From assembly GCF_030463565.1 (NCBI RefSeq), contig NC_134652.1, positions 18,949,397-19,013,396 of the forward strand: 64,000 nucleotides of DNA, read 5' to 3'. The position numbers and the translations under genes were made by a program. Position 1 is the first letter of the stretch. Each line of letters opens with the position of its first letter. Of the stretch, positions 1 to 11,700 are shown one piece after another. The DNA is from Pelecanus crispus (Eukaryota > Chordata > Aves > Pelecaniformes > Pelecanidae). The notes under the pieces are model-generated. The model ran no database searches, had not been told where the DNA came from, and worked only from the letters and a program-made list of their open reading frames with translations.

Positions 1-818
1 TAATTTCAACAGTTAGCATGGCAACATTTATAAGCAGAGTATAAAATAATCCTAAAATGAAAAATGTTGTAATTTTATTTCTGTATATGGCTCCTCATCT
101 CATTAGTAGAGGAAGTTCTCCTAGTTGTTCTTACATTTGTCTATACAAAAATTCTGAAGGGTTTTGAAAAGGGGAGGCAAAAGCAAAAACACCAAGTGAT
201 TTGTATAGTCACATCTGATGTCCTTGGCAGAGCAAAAACCATACCCTCATCTGTGAAGTCCCTCTCCACAATATTACTCAAAAGGCCTTAGTCCTTTTTC
301 AGTTGTAAGGCAGACACGTGTTGTTAATGAGAAACCTGCACGTAAAAATGAAATTGCTGAAGGCAACTTATACACGTAATGTCAGGTAACTCGAGATGGC
401 TGAGATTTATCCCTTAGAGAAATTAGTCAAAATTGTGATCCTTGCTCAGGCTGTTTTATGTCATAATGACTGTAGTAAGCTCTAAACCAAGGCTGCAACA
501 GCTGGACTAGCTATGCTGAGTGCAAAGATGGTTTGGTCTCAGACCAAATGTCCCTACACCAGAAACCATCCTGTGCTGTAGCACTGGGATAAGGTGTAGA
601 GATGCTTAGAGATCCTTCATGCTCTCGTGGTGGTTGAATGCCAGGTACTTCTTTCAAGCACCAGATGGTTGTGTACATCGAAGAACCAAGTTTTGGTATT
701 CATATATGTAAAATATGGCAGAAATTATTTCATTGACTGAGTCTGGCTGAGTAGGGTTTTTTTTGTTTAGAATAGAAGCATGTGTGTGTGCTTGGGGGAT
801 GGTTTGGGGTTTTCTTTC

Positions 819-1954
819 TGTGGTGGGTTGACCCTGGCTAGATGCCAAGTACCCACCAAAGCCACTCTATCACTCCCCTCCTCAGCTGGACAGGGGAGAG
901 AAAATATAATGAAAGGCTTGTGGATTGAGATAAGGGCAGGGAAAGATCATTCACCAATTACTGTCATGGGCAAAACAAGTTTCAACCTGGGGAAATCAGT
1001 TTAATTTATTACCAGTCAAATCAGAGCAGGATAATGAGAAATCAGATCTTAAACCACCTTCTCTCCACCCCTCCCTTCTTCCTGGGCTCCACTTTACTCC
1101 TGATTTCTCTACCTCCTCCTGCCCAGCAGCACAGGGGGATGAGGAATGGGGTTTGCGGTCAGTTCATCACACGTTGTGTCTGCTGCTCCTTCCTCCTCAG
1201 GGGGGGGCTCCTCACACTCTTTCCCTGCTCCAGCGTGGGGTCCCTCCCATGGAAGACAGTCCTCCACAAACTTCAACGTGAGTCTTTCCCATGGGCTGCA
1301 GTTCTTCACAAGCTGCTCCAGCATGGGTCCCTTCCATGGGGTGCAGTCCTTCAGGAGCAGACTGCTCCAGGGTGGGTCCCCCACAGGGTCACAAGTCCTG
1401 CCAGCAAACCTGCTCCAGCCTGGGCTCCTCTCTCCACGGAGCCACAGGTCCTGCCAGGAGCCTGCTCCAGCATGGGCTTCCCACGGGATCACAGCCTCCT
1501 TCAGGCAAATCCACATGCTCTGGCATGGGGTCCCTCCCGTGCTGCAGGTGGATATCTGGAGGTGGATACCTCCATGAGCTGCAGGGGCACAGCTGCCTCC
1601 CCAGGGTCTTCACCGCGGGCTGCAGGGGAATCTCTGCTCCGGTGCCTGGAGCACCTCCTCCCCTCCTTCTTCACTGACCTTGGTGTCTGCAGAGTTGCTC
1701 CTCTCCTAAGTTCTCACTCTTCTGTCCAGCTGCAGTCGTGCAGTTTGGTTTCCCCCCCCGCCCTGTTTCTTAAATATGTTATCCCGGAGGTGCTACCACT
1801 GCTGCTGATTGGCGGCTTGGCCTTGGCCAGCGGTGGGTCCGTCTTGGAGCCGGCTGGCATTGGCTCTGTCTAGGGTAAGCTTCTAGCAGGTTCTCACAGA
1901 AGCCACCCCTGTAGCCCCCCCACTACCGAAACCTTGCCATGCAAACCCAATACA
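819..1954 (-). mobile_element. Solo LTR of an endogenous retrovirus, ERVL-like, minus orientation
   Basis: The 1136-bp element starts TGTGGTGGG and ends ATACA, giving TG...CA termini. It is flanked by a perfect 5-bp target duplication CTTTC (814-818 and 1955-1959). Read on the minus strand it begins TGTATTGGGTTTGCATGG and ends in ...CCACCACA. An AATAAA on that strand (1005-1010) fits an LTR polyadenylation signal. The middle holds a GC-rich array of degenerate repeats of about 50 bp. No gag, pol or env coding sequence is attached, so it is a solo LTR left by recombination. The 5-bp duplication suits ERVL-type (class III) elements, though the class is inferred. Confidence 0.82.
1210..1640. repeat. 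Degenerate ~50-bp minisatellite inside the LTR
   Basis: Repeated phrases of the form CTGCTCCAGCATGGG, followed by a CCC-rich stretch and GTCCTGCCAGG, recur about every 45-55 bp, roughly six to seven times. Units differ in length and sequence. The array explains the long spurious open frames on both strands in this interval. Confidence 0.75.
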
Positions 1955-4900
1955 CTTTCTGAAAAAAACATTCTCACAGAAGAATAATCTTTTATAGGTT
2001 ACCTTGTGCCGTTAATTCAGTGAGTGCATTGCCTTCTTAGTCACTTGGGGCTTTTCTACAGAACTTTTTGCAGAAACAAAATAAAACAAAAAGTCATCAG
2101 GGATTCCAAAGCAGCTGCAACTTGAACTTGAGGTATTTGGGTTTTTTTCAGTGTACACTGAAACAAAGGACGGTGATTTCTTGTATTTATGGGATAAAGA
2201 GGACTAATCCTATTGAGAGTAGTTCTGTTTTCTGTACTTCATTCTTTCTCTTGATGCAATATATAGCCTATCCTTTTATAGTATCCCCTCTGGCATAGAT
2301 GTTAAAAGGTGGGTGAGGTGGAATAAGACACCATCATTGCAAGACACTTCATATTTCCAGTTGATTGCCAACAATTTTCCCATTAACTGTCATCTGTTTT
2401 GCTAAGGATTTAATGAATAAGGCAAGACAGAAAGGTTCTGGCCTAGCAACTGTAGTTAGGTTACCATTGCCCTACCAGTAGTTTTACTAATTTTGCCCTG
2501 TCCTTAGGATCTAGGCTGCCCAGTTTGCTTGTTGTGTGCTGATAGAGCATGTGTGTCTTTGAATTTGGATATCTATAGATATTTTCTCGTAAGGTCAATC
2601 CATAATCTTTTAACATTCAAACAAAACACTTAATGCAGCCATAGTCTTTGATTTCATTAAGAGGTTAGATGTTCTTTATCCTTGAATTTAATTTAATAAA
2701 TGCAGTTGAAAGTTTGCATTGTATTTTGTGCTGATTGCTTATGCTGTAAGTTATGTTTAAGTATCCTATAAACTATGTAAGTTCTCTTGGAGGGATCACA
2801 GAATATTACATGTGTGTTTAGTGAGCTTAGTATCTATGCACTTTGGAAAAATACAGAATGAACACTGGCAAACACATAAGAATTTTTTTATGGTTTCTCT
2901 CCTGTCTCTTTCCCTGGAGAACTTGTTAGCACAATGTTCTCCACTTATAGTAGAAAATTCTTTTCTCGTTAATCCCTCTTTTTTTTCCTCTCTCTATTTT
3001 AATGAAAAACTGCTTGCAGTTCCCCAACTGAACCCTCACAGAGTTTGGTATGTTCTACTGTTATTAAATTCATCTCCTGGTGGCAAATCATGTCACCTCC
3101 ATTCTTTCTGAGTGGTCAAAAATCTCCTTTTATTAGCAGCATTGATAACATTTACATTCCATGAGATGATCTAATAAGTACATCTACACTGCATTTTTTT
3201 TAATAGAAGCCTTCAGACCTCTTTCATGGCTACTATTTTAGAGGGCTATTTTTCTCATTTTATTTTTGTATATAAGATCTCATTTTAAGATGTCCTTCAG
3301 ATGCTCCAAGCATTGTTTCACATGGGTAGAAATTAAAAAAACACACCACCACCAAAACTTGTTTCATTTTATCATACTAAAAAATTGTGTCACTTTCAGT
3401 ATTTATAGCCACATTTTCCAGCTTTGGGTGACCATTGTTTTCCTTTGTTTAAATCGGCCGTTGCACTAAGCATAAATAGATGTATTTGCAGATCTAGCTG
3501 ATAGAAGTTTTTGAGCCCAGGGTCTTGGCATTAAGCTGTGTAATGGCATTTGGAGAGCCAGATACGCAGCAACAAATCCTGTGCAGGGCTTCAGGACATC
3601 TGAGAGAAAAGCCATTTAACAAAACCACATCATTTGCCCTTTTCACTTTATAATGGGGGGAAATATGGTGAGCTTTCAAAAGGTTTTGATGGAATTCTGT
3701 CACCGTGTTAAAAGAGGAGATGGAGTTAATCCATCTGCCTCTAGGAGTCATCTCAAATCTGCATACTGCTAACTCACTCTTTCTTGACTTGTGCATGGGA
3801 TTCACAGTGCTGCTTCTCAGAAGTAACTTCTGGGTTTGAAATCCAGTTGCTCTGCTGTTCAGAGTTTTCTCAGGGAACAGAGCAACACTCCTTGCTTAAA
3901 GCACTGGCAGCGTGCTGCTCCAATTGTAAACTAATAACCAAAGCAAAATAAAAGGTAGCCAAAAACAGGCTTCCAAAACAAAACCTGAAGGACTAGTCTT
4001 GCCGTTGCTGGTAAATCATCTTAACTGGTAAAGATGATACAACCACTCCATGAATGACTTAGTTTTTAAACAAAAAACCCCAAACCCAAACAAAAAAAAA
4101 AATCCAAGCAATTACACTAAACCTAAGCAGATATATTTGCAAGTCTCATCATTATAGGTTGTTGAAACTGATGTCTCATTGTTAATTAGAAACTTTAAAT
4201 ATAGACTTGACTTCAGTTGAAGCTTTTATAGTTATAGCCATATAAAAGTTGTGGATGTCAGCATATTCCTTTACTTGAGATGTTAATGGGTTGCCAGATT
4301 CTTTTGTGTTGGTTTGGGAAAGCTGTTCAGTGGAGGCTTTTACAAGTTGGTTTGTCAGTAAAAATACTATTTTTAGGGAATTGTACTTTAATATTTATAC
4401 ATGGCAGGGCCACGTGCTTTCTTGCTTCCTCCTGAAGTGCTTTCCAGCCTGGGGCCTGACTGCAGACTGAGTTTGACACACTCAATATGATACCACCTTT
4501 AAGATCAGATTGTTTTGATTTTTTTTCTTTTTTCATTTCGCCTTTCTTGTTTACACCTTTCTGAAGTGCCATGTTTTTGGACTGCTTTCTTCCAGAGGAA
4601 ACTAGCAATAGGTGTTTCATCCACTTTTATGTTGCTCCAGTATATCCAGCCTCTAAAAACCTTCAGCAACTGACCAGTTCACTTTAAATCAAATGTCTTT
4701 CTTGAATTATTTCTCAAGATCTGTGAAGAAAGTTTCATGTTGAGTCCAAATTAGAATACAGAATTTATTGAGTATCTTTAAACTCCAGGCTGGCAAAAGC
4801 ACACCTTTCCAGCAAGATACACCTCATCAAGCATCTGTACATAGATCCCATTGCATCTGTGAGGGTGTCCCATAAACAAATAAGGCAGATAGATAGCATC

Positions 4901-5538
4901 ATAAACTCACTTCACAGTAAATGCTAGACTTTACCTCTTTACTGTTCCAAAAAGTACAATCTGGGTGGTGGCAGAACAAAAAGTAGGGGTGGGAGGAAGT
5001 AGGGGAGTGCTCTGAATCATGGTGTGTGATGACTGGGATATTTAAAGGAGAATGAAAAATGGTATTATTCAGATGTGCAGCTTTAAGACATTAATTACAT
5101 AAAAATCATATGATTGCTGGACCTCTAGCCATAGCAGATAAAATAATTAGGTTCTTTCATTATTTTCTTTGTCAAAGAGGGCAAATAAACTTGTGTCAGT
5201 GTTGACAAATGTGTAAGGCTGAATTAAAGGTGATGATTGTTGTGAAGAGAGTAAAGCAGTTGCTTTGTTTCCAAATTCAAATTAATTTTATTTGTCTCTG
5301 AGAACTTAGATTATTCTGTAGGCATATTCTGTTGTAAACACTCTTTATGGTACACATTATGGGAGTATTTTAAAAAACACAGCCTCAGATTTATTTTAAG
5401 ACAGAAGTTAAAATATTGATTTAAATAAAATATTTTTTGAATCTAAGAAAACCAAAATAGTCTCATCGATGAAAATAATTTTATCTGCATTCTAATAATA
5501 TTTTAGAATTATGACAATTGCACACAATTTTTTTTCAG

Positions 5539-5718
5539 GATGCAAGGCATGCTGCAGAAGGAGAAATATACACAAAACTTAACCAAAAAATAGATGAATT
5601 CATTCAGATTGCTGATTATGATTGGACCATGTCTGAATCAGATGGAAGAGCCAGTGGGTACTTAATGGACCTTATTAACTTTTTAAGAAGCACGTTTCAA
5701 GTTTTTACTCATTTACCT
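5539..5718 (+). CDS. EXOC6: EXOC6 coding exon (first in window)
   Basis: The exon is 180 nt, phase 0 at both ends, and encodes 60 residues from [13 protein letters not shown] to FQVFTHLP. The acceptor is a T-run followed by CAG at 5536-5538. The donor is GTAAGT at 5719. It forms part of the Sec15 C-terminal helical domain. Confidence 0.95.
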
Positions 5719-8700
5719 GTAAGTGTTCAAAATTAAGTTTAATTTCAAACTATTGAAGCATTATTTTATTTTAAAATACTAAGATTTTGAAGATAGATGT
5801 GATTTTTGAATTGTGCACATGCTGGCAGATGTATTTTTAAATTTTCTTCAGTACAGATGTATTTTCAGATGTGTTTCAGTATGTTGGTGATACTTACCCA
5901 TGGTAATACGTAGAAAATACTTTCAAATACTTTAGTAATATTGTTAACAGTAGCTAATTTACAAATAGTGTAAGAACTCATGCAGTTTTCTAGAGCATGA
6001 GAAGGCCTTTTTAATTAACTGTATTGGTTCTGTGTACACATGCATAGATTCAACCAATGCAGAACTGGTGCTAATCCTGCATTTGTGCGTAAGATTATGG
6101 AGGTCTTGGATTCTCCAAGGTTGTTTTTAGCTAAATAGTTTTGATCATAAAAAGTCATTTGATTCTAGTTAACTGAGCTTCACTGAAATGAATCCTTGTT
6201 CATATTCAAATATATCCTGCGTAAATTTGTCTCAGGTAAAAAGGTACTGTTAACCTGGTTTATGTACTAATTGTTACATGCCATTGTCTGATTCCCCCTT
6301 GCTTTAAGACAAAAAAGACTGTTTCTAGTTTGATTTATCATCATAATAGTTAATAGCTTTATAGGTCTGGGGTAACTTCAGTAAGTCTTTCAAGCTACGT
6401 CTGCTTTTCATGAGCTTGTCCTTGGTTGCTACTGTCACATTGATGTCTGAGTGTTTTACCCACATGCAATGCCTATAAAGAATAAGTCCTCAATGCATAG
6501 AATGTTTTGAGGCTCCTGACTGGAAGTAAAAGATAATTTCCTTACATGCACAACAAGGTATTGAAGTTGCTGGCATAGTGGGCTTATCTGGTCTGCCAAA
6601 TCACATGTGAAGAGGCTGTGATTCTTCAGTCTCTTTTTTTTTTTTTTTTATTGACTCAAAGACATAACCCACTCAAAGTGTATCATGTAATATTGATGTG
6701 AATGTGACGTATGAGGCATGTGCTTCTATGCCAAATCAGTTGAGCATTTTTTAATAAAGAATAGCAAGTTCGTTAGTTACGTTCATTGTAACTTAACACG
6801 CAAAGCAGCGCGAACAAATGGCACTGCCCCTCAATAGTCATATGCATATAACAGTTAAGAGATGTGCAACTTCTAGAGAAGGATGTACAGAAGTCTGTCA
6901 TGGATGTATGTTGCGATATCGCTGTTTGGAAATGAGCCACAGACAGAACGAAGTAATGTATTAAGAGGGATGGAAAGAAGCAGCTGTGGCATTAGGACTT
7001 GAAAAGTGTGAAAGGAATAGAAATATGTGTCTGGGGGCACAAGTCAACCTATGGAGAAAGCTAGTTTCTGTGAAGAGGTTATTTGGTAATTTCAAACTCT
7101 GGTCAGGTAACAGGCAGGATGTAGAACTATATGGATGACTAGTCTGGTCTGGCAAGAGGGTTCTTGTAATTTTTGACTTACCCTGTGTATTGCTCCCTAT
7201 TCTGGCTTGGCCAATTGTAGAAACATACAGTCCTCTGAATGTTGCTGTGCATGAGCTGTGGAGGTTATATGAAAATGTGTATACGGTTTCATTATGGTGA
7301 TTCTGGTTAGATTTGTAATTGTCAGTTATTTTCATTAAGAGAAAATTTATAGTAAAAACATTTTCAAAGAAAAGCCCAGAACTAGGTTCTATAGCTCATT
7401 AAAATAGTAAGTGCTTTGGAGTGCTAAACTAAGCTAGATTCTCATATGCCATAGTTAAGATTTGGAATAGTTTTAGTATTCATTTTCATTAATGGATTAT
7501 TCCATTAATGTCACAGTGTCATTTCCATAATAATTTCTGCATGACTGGCAGAAACATTCCACTGCTCAAAATAGTTTCTCAGAACCTTTTTCTGTAATTA
7601 GAAATCAAAGAACAAAAGTTCTAGCCACTGGCCATAATTCTAGTAAGGAAAAGAGCAGGACAAGTAGAGGAATCTCTTCTCTTCCTACCGTAGCGTATCC
7701 GATCATGTTGAAGGGCATTGTGCTAGGGCTAGGGGCACTAGTTGGCCACACTAGTTCTCCAGTCTCGTTCAAAGGTCACTGACTTCCTCTGTGATACTGT
7801 TTCAAACTCCAGTCTTCCTGTAGAAGTCCTATGACATGTTGTTCTTTAACAGTTTTTTGGTGCAGTCGTTGAGTTCCTGTCGTTAGAGTCTTGCTTTATT
7901 TTAGCTGTATGTGTAAGCTCTGTAAATGCAAAGGAATGTGTCTCCTTTTGTGCTTCCATGTGGGGCTACACTGAATTATTTCTGTACCAATGTAGACATC
8001 ACTTTTAAAAAACACATCTTATGTTACATATTGGTTTTATGCAATTTGTCTTACTTCTATTGGAACATTCAATATCTAAATCAGGTAGACCATGATGTCA
8101 ATTTTACTGAACCTGCACACTTCGTGGCACAGCTTAGTTGGGGTCTGAGCTCTCTGTTGAATCACTGGAAATGTCTTGCATCTCTGAAGCTTTTTTTTTC
8201 CCCTTTTAAGTTTTACATCTTAGTTTTCTCCTCTGCATTTGTTTACTGTACTTAAGAAGCAGTTTTGGAAAAGAACATAGCTTTATTCCACCCTGCAGTT
8301 ATATTACCATTAGATTTATGTTAAAATTTATTAATGAGTTGTGTTACATTTAGATTCTTACTGTCCTGAGTGATTCTAAGTCTTGCTTGAACAAAGTGTG
8401 TTAATGACATACAGATAGCCTCTGTAAGTTACGATGGTAAACATGGCATTTATTTTTCAACCTAAGTATTTTGGAATATATTATTTCTTATCATGAAAAC
8501 TTTCTGGAAAAGCATATCAACAGACGCTTCGTCATTTGAAGTTTGCTACTTTGATATTTTGGCATACAGTTTCTTATTACAGAAAAACATGTTATTGCTG
8601 AATTAGTATTATTTAAATTATAATCTCTTTATTATGCCTCAACAAAATACTGTATAAGTTCACAGGTTTAAAAAAAATAATAATTTAAGAAATTATGTAA

Positions 8701-11700
8701 CTGTAATTGTTCTTTTTGGAAGCTTTTCCTACCTTTTATTGCTACCAATTTTTTATTCTTTTTTTTTTGTTTTGTTTTGATGTTGACAGTACATCTTAAT
8801 TTTTTTGTTTTGATTGCATTACTGGTTTCCTTCTCAGAATAACAACAATGACCATGCAGCTATGTCGGTAAGTAGATGCAAGATGAAGAAAAAGCATGTG
8901 ACCTGAAAAAACTATGAACTGCCTGCAGGCTTATTGCTTCCATTTTTAATCATTTAATAAAAAGACCCTTCTGTGTTGCTGATTACTTGCTGTTTACCTT
9001 GTGTGGTTGCATGCAGGGATCAGGTTAATGACTAAAATTGGGCTTTCATACACTGGGACAGCAGGAGCTCTAAAAACCTTGCAGAATGTTGGTGGGGTGT
9101 GCCTTGCATCCCAAATGAGACAATTTAGAGGACACTATGAGACTTTTTGGAAGAGAGGTCAGGTATCAAAATGCAGCTATGAGACATGCATACAGAATAA
9201 GGGTAGAGTGATGTAACAGAATAAAGAACCAGTGAAAGTTCCATTGTTTCTGTGCTAAGAAGATGATGGGTTGCATTTAAGTATTCTTCCAAGCCCTGAT
9301 TATTTTCAGCTCATCAATTTTTGTATAAGGAATTTATTTTGATTTGGCATAAGCATTTCTATGATAATGAAAGTGTTGAAATTAGTATTACTCTGTTAAG
9401 AGTGGCTTCTGAATACTGAATTTCTGAACTCACTTTTACTAATTTTCTCTAATAATGTGGTTGAATCTTATTCACTTAAGCAGTGTACAGCAACAAACGT
9501 ACACTGTGCTGTTTGCTGTTGAAGTAAACAAATGTGTAAGGCACTTAGGGTACACAGTGTGGGAATAACCCTGTTCATTGGTACAAACTGGAAAGCAATT
9601 GGCTGAGTAGTAGCTCTGTGGATCTGGAGAGAGGATCTAGCAGTGGGTTTACAAGTCATTAGGAGCCTAGAGCACATGACTAACAAATGGAGGTTTAGGG
9701 AGGTGGATTATTTAGTCAGTTAAAGAGAAGGCTGGGGAGATCTAGTGGCAGCCTACAACGTCTCGAAGGGCAGATACAAAGGTGATGAAGCCAAACTCTT
9801 CTTGGTAGGACTGACAAATTCACATGTGGCTATGGTCACAAGTATACGCTTGGGAGATGAAGCTTTGACATTAGGGAAAAAGTTTTCTTGAAGAGAGTAG
9901 TGTGGTGTTGGAGGAGGTTACCCAGAGAGGCTGTTGAATTCCCATCCTCAGTTGTTTTGAAGGCTCAGCCAGAAAAAAGGACAATGGACCTGAACTAGTG
10001 TTGGCAATAGTCCTACTCCAAGTAGGAGGCTGGACTAGATGACATTGGTGGTTCATTCCAATGAACGTTTCTATGATTTGAATACTCAGCCGCATGTTGA
10101 ACTGTCAAGCTAATAGGTGTCATGAGCACTAGGAATATTGACTATTTTGTGTAGAAATATTTCCCGTTAATGTTGAATAAGTGTCAGTGTGCTGGTTATG
10201 GCATGACCAAGCACTAGCAGAATTTCAGAGACGCAGAGCACAGAGGCTGCATTGCTTTCAAAAGGTTATAATTTGAGAGTCATGCAGTTTTTAACGTTCT
10301 GTTTTCTAAAGACACAAGAATTTAGTCTTTTGAGATTATTGCTGTTTTCAGGTTCTTTTACATCCCATTTTAAGTTCATATTGCAGTTCATAGTGCCATT
10401 AGATACTTTGAATCAAAAAGCAAGTTAAAATTTCATTATACAGCCATTAATCTCATTAAATCAATTGGATGATCAAATTTGTTATTAAGGGCCTACATTT
10501 TTTAGTTTTTATTTTGAACAGTTAAAGAAAAATCATAGCTTTTATTTTCAGATCAGTTAATTTGAAATTGTAGAGGTGTTTTTAATCTAAATTTAGAATT
10601 AGCTGAAGTTTTATTCTAGATATGTGCTTTGTCAGTACGAAGTTAGCATTGGACAACTCTTTAGAAAAGAATGACTATTGAAAAGTAACAGTTACAAATT
10701 ACTTTCAAGTAGGTTTTTTTTATTTCAGTAAAATTTGGGGCAGAGACTGGAAGCAAAATTGATTCTTAAAAATTCCATTAGTGTTTTTTAGTATACTTGT
10801 ATTTTATCAATAGTTCAAAAGTTGGATTTTAGTCCTGATGTTAAGTAATATAATGCTTTAGTTATTATGACTGATAAAATCTGTATGTTTAGTTTCTTTG
10901 CATGTTCAGAAAGTTTTTCATTATGTCATTTCATATTGTTACATTAATTATTCAGCTTAATGTCTTAGATTTAACAGATAAGTTTTGTTATTTCCTTTTA
11001 TGCTGAGGATGGCAGTTTGCGTTATTTTATTGTTTCTGTGATTGGCAGCAAAAGCCTAATTTCACAGCTTGCAGTGAGGGCGAAGGGGTGGTGGCTTTCT
11101 GCAGCTATATTCAAAAACTGTCAATCAGCAGCCTCCACAGGCTGCTTAGAGAATGGGTTTTCTTACGGATTTCTCCAAATGCTGCTTCATGCTGTCTTTG
11201 ATTGGCACAGCCTGGCAGGGAGGATGGATGAATCTGTCACTGGCTGGTTAATTGTGTTGCTGGTCTCAGCCTGACATCAGGTCTTTGACTCCTAAGTGGC
11301 TCAATACAAAACAAATTAGCAGATTGTAGTCATATTTCTCATTCTATATGCTTTGACTTCGTTGAATGCAGTCCATAAATCATATTGACTGACACCATAG
11401 TGAATGATGAAAGCTGCTTTTGAGGCAGCTAGCATGGGTCTTAGCAGTACCACGAAGGTGCCGTGGAAGGATGCATATGGCTGACCCTTTGGGAATTTCC
11501 TAGGAGCCAAATGTCTCTCTACGGCAATTGTTCTTAGGAGAAAAGCTTTTGGGTCCTATAAAAAAGGATTTAATATGTCAGCAGATTCTCTTTACAAGCT
11601 CCTTTGAAATATAAGAAGTTTGTCTAAGGGTTTTCTCTTTTTACAAACTTGTATTTCAGCAAAATGTGAAGGCTGGGTGAAAAAACAGTTGCCTTTAACA

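Larger units (their letters stand above)
1..5538 (+). other. EXOC6: EXOC6 intron (partial), carrying a solo LTR
   Basis: No exon is recognised here. The preceding EXOC6 exon must lie upstream of the window. Apart from the LTR at 819-1954 the stretch is AT-rich unique-looking sequence with short open frames on both strands, none resembling a known protein. Confidence 0.8.

Noticed and set aside
1034-1873. A 279-codon open frame on the + strand (and overlapping frames on both strands)
   Set aside because: It lies wholly inside the solo LTR and its minisatellite; the Trp/Ser/Pro-rich repetitive sequence resembles no protein.
7764-7777. DR1-like nuclear receptor site (CGTTCA-A-AGGTCA)
   Set aside because: First half-site is imperfect and it stands alone in a 9-kb intron; expected by chance.
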